Positions 34,331-45,500 of a stretch of 64,000 nt of DNA are shown here, piece by piece; within the stretch, counting starts at the first letter, position 1; the number at the start of each line of letters is the position of its first letter. Position numbers and translations under genes: made by a program. The DNA is taken from assembly GCA_013397865.1 (NCBI GenBank), contig VZTI01001779.1:62001-126000 (forward strand), given 5' to 3'. The DNA is from Struthidea cinerea. Taxonomy: Eukaryota; Chordata; Aves; Passeriformes; Corcoracidae. A model generated the notes under the pieces. It saw only the letters and a list, made by a program, of their open reading frames with translations. It was not told the origin of the DNA and did no database searches.

Positions 34331-37159
34331 TGTTGGCTTCTCACCCACCGAGAGAGTAGGAGTGTTTTCTTATTGTTTCTAATGAGTTTTGGATCAAGGT
34401 TTTATCGCAAGGAAAAGAAAATAAATAATGTCGATTATAAAATGCTCTCCTCCCCTAGCTTCATTTTTTAACATGATTTAAGAGCGCCCAAGGGAAAACA
34501 CTTAATCCCAAACCCATTTTGGATTTGTATTTTAGGAACATGCAGGAAAGTTATGTGATGCAGCATGTATTGAGCTCCTCGCAATTCAAAGGCAGACTTT
34601 CAAAGGTAGAGAGAAGCTGGGCACATGAATTCTTTTAGCCAGAGCAGGAGAAATACCTGCATATCCTGTGCACTTCTACATGGAGTCAGCAGAATGTAAG
34701 AAAATGTAAAGCCTTTTGTCCATAATATGCATGAGAACACACAGCACAGATTTATCCATGGCAATTACTTAATTCTCTGGAAGTCCGAGAAATTTTAACA
34801 CAGGAGAATTAAGGCTGGGGATATTGAAATCATCATGATTCCCAAGAAGCTGTCACATAATTGCAATTTCAGTCCACCCAAACTGATTGAGATAAATGAA
34901 TTTCAAATATAGCCATCTGGTATAACTGTACAGCCTAAACAAATGACTCGGTGTGCTCCCAAAACATCAAGGTCAGCAGCCTGTTGGGCGCTGCAAAGTT
35001 TTACGATGTAAAGAAAATTGAAAACAAAAGCACACTGGAGATCAAAGATGCCCCCGAGGCTGATGGACTCTAGCATCCATACGAAACAGGACTCCAAAGG
35101 ACCCAGAGGGGTCATCTGGTCCATCTGCCTTCTCCAGGTCAGGGCCTGACTCCCCTGCACTGTCCCACAAGGGCTGCAGAGAAGAAACCCCTTGAAACAC
35201 TTTGCAAGCGTTCAGTCACAAAGAGCTCTGTTTTCCTCGGTAAGTGTGCTTCAAGGGAATACAACACTCCATACCCAAAAGGATTCCTGGCTGCATGTGC
35301 AAAAATGAATCTTTGTGAGGGGAGGAGGCTGCCACTCTCCCATTGCTCATCCAGCCCATCTGCATCAGGAGTGCAATCAGTTCTGCCTCCAACAACACAG
35401 GGCACAAAAGGGAACCCCAGCAATGACCCCAGGGCAGGGGGGAAGGATCAGGTGAGGTAAGCAGATGAGATAACCAATACTAAAAGACACTGAGATGTTA
35501 TTGTAATGGTAGAATAACTTAGGAATGCACAGTAACACAGGAGAAGCAATTGAAACAAAGAAACACTAAATTTTTGATGGGCCCAAATTAAAGCCCTGTG
35601 CTATGGATAAGGAATTCTGCTGCAACTCTCAGCTGGGTTTGGATGAAGCGTCCCGATCTTTGATTAACATGGGGAAGTTCAGCTGCACAAGACTGAGATC
35701 AGTACGGCAAAAAATTATTGGTTGCAGTGTGTCACATCTTTCCCATCCTGAACTTCAGTCATTCTGGTCTCACTAACACTCTGTGGACTACAAGCTAAAA
35801 AACATTTGTATATTAGCATAATTTCAGCAACACACTTCATGTGATGATCCTTGGCAGAGGCAGAGCAAATGAAAGCCTCACTGAAACCAGGGACAAAGAC
35901 CCTGTTGACTTCCCCATTATCTGCCTAAGACCACGATTCATCCCCAGCTGTGGGATCCCACCGCGCCTCCTGGACTAATACAGATAATCCCCTCGTATAA
36001 TTTTTATTATTTCTGGTGTTTTTCTTCCACACTGACACATGCTATATTGACAAAGGACAAGAGCTAAAGAGTGTATATTTTTAAATGCCCTGTAGGGACA
36101 GGCTGTATTTTTTATGTGGAGTTTATGTGGTTTGGATCAAAAATCAATGAGGCAAGTGGTTTTGAAATCAGAAAAATTACTATGTTGCCTTAAAAATTAT
36201 ATCTTTCCCATCTTTAAAAATGTGCTTGTTTCTCGTCATTGTTTTTCAGTTTTTCCTTTCTGAGGGTGTAAGAAAAATTGACTTGAGATTTTTAGCCAAT
36301 ATAAAGTTATATTGTCCCATCAGGACACTATTTTCCTTGTTTTTTAACATGGTCTATATTTACCTCCTTGGTCAATACGGGTGAGCACTGAAGTCAACCA
36401 CAAGTCAGTACAGGTTTATGCTGGCAACTCACTGTAACATGCTTTGAATTAAGTAACTGAAGGGTTTTTTTTATTTCCTGCAATGCAAATTCAGGGGAAG
36501 GTATGGTTAAATCAGAACAATGGAGTTAGAGTCTGGAACCACTTCAAAAACAAATTAAAATACTTCATGTCAGGAACAACCTCAAATTCCTTCACTACCT
36601 GCTGACATTTTTGCAAACAGAGATACTATTTTAGGAGGGTGTAATCATAATTCAGCCCCATAAAGGAAGATATTTTCCATTTCTTGGCATCAGTTACTAA
36701 CAGGACACATAATGGCAGGGTAAGGACACTGTCAGGTTCTTTCCTCTACAGAGAGGTGGGGCAGAGGAGCAGGTAGGGACCTGACTGCATTTTGGTTGGC
36801 GTTTTAGAATCAACACTGGGAGAAGACACCCCATCACAGGAGGAGGAGAGCAGTTTACACTGAATGAGGCAGCTGGGATTTGAACAAAAGACCTTACACT
36901 TTGTGGCTGGTGGGATGGGCATTGCTGTGAAGTGGATGGGTGTTGACTCCAAAAGCTGTGATACAGCTGCCTGCACAGGCCCACGGAGATCCCCTAAGTC
37001 CTCCTGTGGTCCAGAGTCATCATCACTGCAGTGCAAGCCGTGGTTCGTGTTCCATGGATCTTATGGTACCATCTGGATCACAAGGAGCTCTCAGGGTGTT
37101 TACGTTCAGGTGTTCCATAGTAGTGAATCAAGTAAGAGTAGATGTGGGTTGGCTACTTG
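34331..37159. other. Unique non-coding sequence, no gene recognised
   Basis: No gene, RNA or transposon recognised. AT-rich sequence predominates at 35990-36350 and short open frames lack motifs. Confidence 0.55.
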
Positions 37160-37380
37160 GAATAAATTCTTTCCTGTGAGAATAACGAGGCACTGGAACA
37201 GGTTGTCCAGAGAACCTGTGGATGTCCCATCCCTGGAAGTGTCCAAGGCCAGGCTGGATGGGACTCTGAGCAACCTGGTCTAGTGAAAGATGTCCCTGCA
37301 CATGGCAGGGGAGCTAGAACTAGATGACATTTAAGGTCCCTTCCAACCCAAACCATTCTAGGATTCTATGATTCTGTGAT
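37160..37380 (+). mobile_element. CR1 LINE 3' tail, plus strand
   Basis: The block starts AATTCTTTCCTGTGAG and proceeds through AGGCACTGGAACAGGTTG, ATCCCTGGAAGTGTCCAAGG, CAGGCTGGATGGGACT, CAACCTGGTCTAGTG, AAGGTCCCTTCCAACCCAAA and CCATTCTAGGATTCTATG, ending in the ATTCTGTG 3' repeat at 37380. This is the last part of the CR1 reverse-transcriptase ORF plus the short 3' UTR. The C-terminal ORF remnant is still open up to its natural TAG stop at 37281-37283, with the typical RHWNRL and SLEVSKARLDG wording. The element is 5'-truncated and immobile. Confidence 0.95.
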
Positions 37381-40300
37381 ATTTTATCTTTTTTTAATAT
37401 CAGCCTTTTTGGCTTATGCCTTTGGGCAATGTTCTGTTCTTTTTTTCAAGATTTTTTTCAATGAAGGTTGAGATTTTCATGCAATTTTTTACCTGCCATT
37501 GCTCAAGTTTTAAAGGAAACACTGAATGTACCATGATTCATAAGAATGGCACCAGAGCTGGCAAACTGATTTCAGACACATGAATTGCCCTATCAAATAC
37601 ATGGGATTTATCAGCAAGATCAGGGCACAACAAGCAGTGACAAACCATGACAAGCAGGAGTTTGGTGTGAAAATGGGCTCACAACACAAATTCCAAGGAG
37701 AAGAGAAATTATATGATGCAAACACCCCTTTTGTGGTTGTAAACACGTGGTAATCACTTCCATTAGCACTGTAACAGTTTCCAGCCCCAGGAGGACAAAG
37801 CCCTTGGTAGCTCTATTCCTTTCTCCCAAAAAACTTCAGCCTGCCCCTGCCAAACAGCCCTTGGCTGTACAGGGCCCCTGAACAGATACAATCAGAACAG
37901 GCCCTTATTGTATCCTGGGGCTGAAAGGCCAGCTCCTGCTCCAGAGATGAAAAGCAATTAATCTTGAATGCCTGTTTGTACGGTAACTCTCCCCCTTCCC
38001 ACCTCCTGGCTCTGGTAAGCGGCTTTGTGTGGAGCAGACAGGAGCACCTTTCACACAACCCATCAGCCCCCAAGTCCCTCCTGGCAGCTCTTGGACCAGG
38101 AAAAAGAGTGGTTTGGCATTAACTCTGCTGGGGCATTTCCCTGTCCCATACAGTGGAAAGAGCAGGGGCACAACGGCCAGAGACTGGTGGCAGCTGCTGG
38201 TGCTGGCCAGGACTTCTGCCACTGCCACAGCATGGCCAGCGAGGCACGTCAGCTCTTTGAGAGGAAGGCTCCTGGCTCCTTTTCAAGCCTCTGAGATTGC
38301 TGATGGCAATTCAGACCCTGAAGTGGTCGCTGACACCAACGGATCAGCAGGTTTCCCTGTGTGGGTGTGTGGGTGTGGGTGCATTGATATTTCAGTGTGA
38401 GCTGTGCTTGTTTTCACCTGGGGCCAAAAATTGTCTATAGGCACACAGATACTGAGGGAAGGATCTTGCAGTCTCAGGTGGGATCAACGAATAAACTCCT
38501 CTCCAAAAGCAGATGGGTCCTCTGAGTCCTTCATCATCATCATCTATCTTCTATACTTTGCTTGCTGCATGAATGGTTTGGCCGCGGCAATCACCATCAG
38601 CCCAGCTACTCTTTCATACTGCTCCAGGACCAAAGGGTGGAATTCTTTTTCATTGTAACTCTCCCAATCCACATTACCTTTGTCAGGATCTCAGGTGTTT
38701 GGCTTCATAGGGACAGATCCATCCTAAGGTGTGGCCTCTGGGTATTCAGCAATAGCCTTTCATAAAGCAAGAGAGGGAACCACATTAAAAGCATACTTTT
38801 TAAGTTTTTGACTCATCACTGTTTCTAAGACTTGAAAGGAGAGCTGGATCTGGCCTCTGTGTGCCTCACACCTGGGAGCAAGAACCACAGCTAGAGCTAG
38901 GGATTTCATGGCTCAGATTTTCTACAAATATTTCTCATTTCTGAATTCTCTGCATTTTGCCCCAGAGGGCTAATCTGAGTCCCCAAATACATGTTCCCAC
39001 AGACTCTAGCTAACATTTCCACCAATCCCCGTGATGGGAGGGCACGATATAACTGCCAGCAGGTCGTCCCTCTCCACAGGGCAGCCAGAGGTTTGTCAGG
39101 GTGTCTTATTTGGGAGCTACCACATTCATTTCCATGGAGCCAAGGCCTGGGAACTGCCAAGCACTAGTTGGTGCCCAGAATTTCCCATGACTTCCACATG
39201 CACACAGTACAGATCAGAATGTGGCCCTATATACTCAAAGGAGGTAATTTCTATTGCTTTTGCCAGCATTTAAGTAGTATTACAAGTGCCTAGAATAAAA
39301 ATCCAGTCATGAGGACAGAGGACAGCAAAATTAACCAGGGCAAAAGCCCTTTAACCCACCAATCAGACTGTATCTAAAATATTTTAAAGATAATAAATAA
39401 TATATAAGCTTGCTAGGTGAGTTCTCTATGGCCAATGGAAGGGACCTAAGCATCATCCTCCTTACAGATTCTGCAAATTCTTCGCACTTCAGCAATGATA
39501 AATCTTGATGGGCTTGTGGATTTTGTCACCCTTCTATTTGCTGATGACAAATTTCTAGAGGAAGGTCATTTAGCCACCATCGGGATCTAAAGTGATTTGA
39601 GTGTGAAATGGATAAAACTTGCTATTTCTGGAAGTTTATGTCTCCAGCTATCATTTGCTTGCCAGACTTCTTGCCCCCATATAAAAGAAAGCCAGATACA
39701 CAATGGTGAGAAGTCCCAGGTGAGACCCCTCTGTGGCCTACCTGTCCAAGAAATTGCATTTAGAAAGGGGTCTGCAGCCAACCACTGATAGGAATTGGTC
39801 TGCCTCCAAATTAATTTATTTCCAATTAGTCCTCCAAGATGTGTGGTAGAGTCCACTATTGTCTAAACCCACGTATTTTGTGCCTTTAGACTGAGCCCTC
39901 TTAAAAACCACAAAAGCATGAGCTGTCACACCTGCAAGAGCTGCTCCCACAGAGGCTGAAGACCCCGGATCTCTTGGGCTTTGTGCCTGGAGGTGGCACT
40001 GGCCTTAACAAGGGTGTGATCTGTGATGATGGTAATTATCAGTTCACAGCCTGGGAACATGAAGGAAAGGTTCTCCTCTCCTCTCTGCTGATTTCTATTG
40101 AAGAGAATTAAATATCCATCAAAGAAGCAAGTCCCCTCCTGCTCTACATCCTCCCCAGGCTATGCTTTTTCCAGGGTACACTCCCATTTACATTTTTCTT
40201 CTGTTTATATCATGTTTTCAGCAGACCAAAGAAACAGAAAAACCAGAAGGCTGGAAAGTCATGTCTGTAAATCTCCTTTCAGTATCAGATTGCTTCCAAC

Positions 40301-42165
40301 AACTTTTTCACTCTGACTTTACTGTCTCTGATCCCTAATTCCTGCAGCACTGCTTTAGGATGGGCTTCATCAGAGTCACTTCCATGACTGGTTGATAAAA
40401 CTTAGGTGAAATCATTGGAACCCAAGTAGCCCCAAACCAGAGAAATGGGGGAAATCTGGGGGAAATGGATTCTACTTTTCTTAGCAGCTGTACATTTTAG
40501 GGGTCAGGTGAACCAGGCTTCCTAAAGCAAGTGATTGTGCATCTCCCATGGGGACAGAGAGGAAGGTACTTAGGAATTCTACAATGTGAGGGTCTGCCCA
40601 GCCAAAAGAGGGAACTGGCTTCACTAACTATGCAGAGACATTTTCACCCAGTGTAGGAGGATTATTCTTCAACATGCCTTAGGCAGGTGGACTGGATTCC
40701 TCCACCAGCATTCCAAATGAATGCAGAATTAATTACATGTGTGGCTCCTTTCAGCCAACAAATATTACCCAAATATTACCAGGAATCACTGAATCCCATT
40801 TTATTTCTGTCCCCAAGATACGAATGGGAACCTTTCCATCAGCTTCAACAGATCTTGAGCATTTTATATCCCCATAACAATCAGATTTATTTCTCTGAGA
40901 TGTTAAACTAGAACATCACTTGCTGTCAGCTCTCCAAAATTTTGCTACCACCTGCAAGCCCCAGCAAATCCCAGCCACAACTGCCTTCCACAACATCCGT
41001 CTACACATCAGTGAAACCTACAGCTTGTAAAGAGCAGATGCAAATCCATAAAGGCGGATGAGACACCTGAGGCGGATGAGACATCAGTGCCCAAGGGCTC
41101 TGCCATTTCCAAAATGCCTGGTTTCCCTTTCCAAGAGCTTGTCTCTTCTGCACACTCCCTCTGCGTGGGTCGGCTTCAGGATGGACGGCTTCCAGCTCCT
41201 GCAGAAAACAAAGGACAGGCACATCTGGCAGAGAAGCTGCCAGACACTCATAAATCATGACTGATCATGGTGTTGCTGTGACGTGCCACAAGATGCCTTT
41301 GAAGAGCTGTACCCAGCTATAACTTGATAAACCCAGCACTGCTTCTGCCACTCACGAGCAGAGCAACAACTGCTCTGGCGCCTCGTAAGAGCTGTGGCTT
41401 GCACAGCACTGAATGATGGAGCTTTCCTCATCCTCCCTCACTTTGGATGAACTTCCCACAAGGCTGGAGAGGCAGCCTCCCCACCCATCACCACAAAAAC
41501 ATGTGAGGTATCAAAAGAAACCAAGATGCCAGCCACACCATAAACACTGGGGCCTTCTGGTGTCTCTGATGCTCATTTTTCTGATGCTCAGGCAGACAAA
41601 CCACGCTTGATCACTGCTTGAAAATCAATGGCCTATTCTGTAAAATGCTGAAGGGAGTGAAATATGTCAACAAGATACTTCCACCACAACTTCTGAGCTG
41701 GGACTGTCTCTGTATCGTCGAAAGGGCTGAAGGCATGAGGTGGCCCATGTTTAGCACAGACCTTCTTCGATTTGATCTACACTACAGAAATATAAATATA
41801 TAAACTAATTAGAAGCTTTGCTTTTGCAGAAGTATAAAGCCCCATCTGCCTGCCTTTTGTAGACTGATATCAAAGATTGCACTTGAAATGGTACTGACAT
41901 TTCTCACTCTTTTCCCCCAGCCACATCCTGTACACGGCTGGTCAAAAATGAGGAGGAATTCAGTGAAAAAATGCACAGGTTCCTGGGTTTTCTTGGAAGG
42001 AAATTCAAAATTCCAGTAATAAATGTTATCGATATTTGGAAACTGGAAATATTGGAACCAGCTGTCACACCCACAGATTTTTCTCTGCCTGAAAAGGAAT
42101 CATTTCTGTTGTGCGTAATGGTGATAAGAGTGGGTAAATGAAGAGTAAAAAAGGCTCAGGAAATA
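37381..42165. other. Unique non-coding sequence with minor repeats
   Basis: No gene recognised. A GTGTGGGTGTG-type tract lies at 38357-38380 and a (CAT)n tract at 38529-38542. An 18-bp unit starting AGGCGGATGAGACA is duplicated in tandem at 41052-41087 with a diverged second copy. Reading frames are short and unsupported. Confidence 0.5.
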
Positions 42166-42171
42166 AAAGAT
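42166..42171. repeat. Target-site duplication of LTR copy 2, left
   Basis: AAAGAT directly precedes the LTR and is repeated at 42560-42565 directly after its CA terminus, a perfect 6-bp duplication. It differs from the flanks of copy 1, so the two LTRs are separate insertions and not the two ends of one provirus. Confidence 0.85.
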
Positions 42172-42559
42172 TGTTGGGGTGTACTATGTGCTGGAAGAGA
42201 GATGGGCCCTGAGGATCAGAGAGAGGGCCTCTATCCTGGACCGGAGGTGACCCTGGGAGTGCATCCAGGTCACCGGGGACGGACTGAGAGAGGATTGTGT
42301 GTTTATGGACAGACTGGGCCTATGAGAAGTGTTAATTGTAGTTTGTGGCCTTACAGGGGATTGTTTACCTATTACCATAATAGGTAAAATCTGTGCAATA
42401 CCCCAGGTGATTGGGGGACACTGTGGTGAACATCTTTCCTGTTTATATGATGTTATATCCTGTTGGGTGCTGGTATTTAGGGAATTCTGACTGTGCAATA
42501 AACGTCTTTGCATTTTTCCACCTGATAAGCAAGGTCCTTGCCCATGCGTCATTACTGCA
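42172..42559 (+). mobile_element. Solo LTR of an avian endogenous retrovirus (copy 2, 388 bp)
   Basis: Same family, length and orientation as the LTR at 18870-19257. It begins TGTTGGGGTG, ends ATTACTGCA, and is bounded by the 6-bp duplication AAAGAT. AATAAA lies at 42497-42502. By eye the last 317 bp differ from copy 1 at 11 positions (nine transitions), while the first 71 bp are clearly more diverged and need small gaps. No primer-binding site, polypurine tract or internal gene follows, so it is a solo LTR. The stem-loop at 42364-42388 is longer here than in copy 1 (11 perfect pairs). A 6-bp duplication is typical of class II (alpha/beta-like, ERVK) elements, but with 5 bp at copy 1 the class stays open. 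Confidence 0.92.
42497..42502 (+). terminator. LTR polyadenylation signal AATAAA
   Basis: A canonical hexamer 57 bp before the LTR end, in the same position as in copy 1. It is intact and could act on plus-strand read-through transcripts. Confidence 0.7.
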
Positions 42560-42565
42560 AAAGAT

Positions 42566-45500
42566 GGGTAAATAAAATTCATTCTCATGATTCAGGCATT
42601 GAAATGGAAACCAACAGATGTGAATCAATACCAACTGTACTAAAAATGTACTGGGTAACTGAGGGACACCATCACCCATTCACCCTCACCCTTTATAGCC
42701 TTTAGAAACATATTTTGTGACCACTCCCCTTACTGAACTGCTCTGTGAATAAAATAATTTATTGACTTTGAGATGCTCAGGCCCTGAAAAATTAAGACAT
42801 AAACTTTTCCTAGGGCTGGATGCTGATGTTGACACAATCATGACAGTCATGAGAACAGAACATGCACAAAATTCAATGGTTTTTGGCAAACAGAATATCT
42901 TTTTGTTTTGTTCTGACCCGGTTTAGCAAGGTCTAATGTGGTGTGCTCTCTCACTGACTTTATATCTGTTTTCAGTGGTCTGCAAAACAGATCTGAAATT
43001 CAAAGGGTCAGTTCCCTTCACCTCCATCACGCCTCTGCTAATATAACCCCACTGACTGCAGAAATATTTCCCAGAGTTGTATCCAGAGCAGAGAGAACTG
43101 GAAATGTCCCACATTTTACCTGAAACAAACAGCTGTCATTATTTCTCTTTACAGCACTTGCCTGTCTCCGAGCAATAACCCAGTGAATGTCATGGGGAGG
43201 TGACTCCCAGATCTTCCCTTTACACGAGCTTTTCACCCATTTAGCTCCCTGAATTGTTTATGTTTTTATTCAGAGTCTTTTAAGCAAATATATATGAATA
43301 AACCGTATTTTCCTCTGCACCAAGCTGTATTTGAGTCATTGGAGTCTTGTACCTTGCCCAAGACAAGGATGTTAAAAATACAGACATATTAAGAACGGCT
43401 GCTCTGTTCTGAGATACAGAATCCCAGTACTGCAGCTTTCCAGGTTTTATAGACCATGTGGGCTGTGGTTAAGATCAAAGATATAGACTTTTTTTTCCCC
43501 TAGAAAGTCGATAATGGGAGGTTTCCATTGTGATGTAGGAGATAATTCTACAAAAAAATTAAAAAGTGGAAATCCTCCGGGCTGGATGTGACCCTTCCAC
43601 TCACCCCTCTGCTGCAAGAGAAAAGTTCTACAGGTCAGCTGAGCAACACCAGAGGAACCACTCAGCCATATGGCCTAATTATGGCTTTTGTGTGTACTTT
43701 CCATGTATAAATGACTTTCAGGATTGCTGTCAGGAACAAGCAGCACACTGCACTGTAGTGGTGCCAATTCTCATAATTTCATTATGTTTTGTCACAACCA
43801 GCATTCTTCCCAAACATCAGCTCTTTGACTCGGCCTATTAAACAAGGATCTCGGCTTTCACCAGACCCGCATCTCTGGCTTCCAGTCTTGCAGATCAAAG
43901 CTTGCAAACATGACCTGATCAGAACTCCAGAGGGCTCAAAAACAGGGACACGTGCACAAAGTCAAGTTTTTTGCGGAGTGGCATATTTTCTGGGCTCATC
44001 CCCAGGCAGAGGGCAGTGTGGCAGGCAGTGCTGCTGCACGCACACGTGTCATCGCAGGAAATGCCCCGCTTGGGCAGCATGCAAGGCTGCATTTGTGTGC
44101 ACCAACACACTGTCCACACTGCTCCTGCAGCTTCAGTGTCCACAACGCCTGATTTTCAGCTGCTGGAAACAGCTCTGAATGGCTGACAAGGAAGGCGTTT
44201 CCCTTGGAACGTTTTTAATTAAAAGTGCTGATTCCAATCAGCCGGCTAATTTGGGACTATTTTTTTTTTCAATGTGTTGCTTTCACAAAGCTATTAAAAA
44301 TCTGGGCTAAACACAGAAATACTTTATTTTGATGCTTTCAAAGGAAACCTTTATACAGTTTTACTTTCAATGCTTTGCAACAAATGGTCTGATTTATTCT
44401 CTGGATCTGCCTAACTTTAGATGGAGTATGAAAAGAACTTGTCTTCAAAGAAATTAAGTTAAATTAAATTATTCTCACTTTAAACAGATTAACTGAAATT
44501 AAATCATTCTCACTCTGTAACTACATTTAGATAATTCTTAAGATATTTAAAAGCCTAAACCATAACACTACATGTAAACCATGGCAAGGGCTTTGTCACA
44601 ATCTCTTTTGAAAACAAAATCAAAATTTCATTCAAGTCAGTTAAATGAATATCAGTATTTTGGTTTGCCTGCAGAACAGAAGAATTATCTCATCATGTAG
44701 CCCCTTTCATTTCATGGCTATTGGCTGTGTACTTCCATGCAACAGGGTACTAGGTAAAAAGGCAAGATTGAAATCCATTTCTTATAACAGACAAGCCTGA
44801 CATCTGGTTGTATTTTCCAGAAACTTTTGATTAGCAGGAAAATAAGTTGGAGAGGCCATCAGTATTCTGAACAACTAAAGGTCTTTTCCCACTGTACAAT
44901 GTATGTGTAATTAGCTCAGAAGCGATGGGCTCAGATCTGAGCAGAGATGATGCAGCCAGAAAGCTTGCAGGGCACATCCCCCATGCAACAAGACCTGCCA
45001 TCTAAAGAGAGAATAAAGTTTTCTGTGAGTCTTGAACTGCAGCAGTTGATCATGGACTGCCACAGGGCACTGGTCACATCCAATACTGCACCCAATACAG
45101 CCAGAGACACCTCCCTTGACAATACAGACAAAGATTTCTGTGCCTGGACACACAGTACGGACTCAGACATTTTGCTCCAGAAGTTGTGCTAACTGTTACA
45201 GACGCAAAACTGTCTGCACCGAATTTCTCTGGAGCCAGAGGTTGCTCCCGGGCCTGGGTACCACTGACAGTAGAGATTAATCTTTTTTGAGAGGCTGACA
45301 TCTGTCTCCATGCCACATTAAAATACTCCCTCCCTTTCCACCACTCAGTAAATGGAGAAATCTTCTTTGATGGAAGAGATAGCTTTTAGGATTGATTATA
45401 CAGTGTCAGTTGGTTGGGATTTTTTTCATTTTCAAGTACATAGCTTTAAATTCCAAACCAAAACATCATTTGCGAACAAAAAAATCATGTCTTATTCTGT

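Noticed and set aside
33900..34382. 160-codon plus-strand and 139-codon minus-strand frames over the CpG-rich block
   Set aside because: Both strands are open because AT-rich stop codons are depleted in GC-rich DNA, and neither has a motif.
36864..37283. 139-codon plus-strand frame as a host gene
   Set aside because: Its C-terminal third is the CR1 reverse-transcriptase tail and the rest has no motif.
18870..42559. The two LTRs as the ends of one 23.7-kb provirus
   Set aside because: Each copy has its own target-site duplication, and the interval has no gag, pol or env motif, primer-binding site or polypurine tract.
44900..45320. Cluster of 80-codon frames open on both strands as a gene or old repeat
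   Set aside because: No retroelement landmark or protein motif could be recognised, so I could not support either reading.
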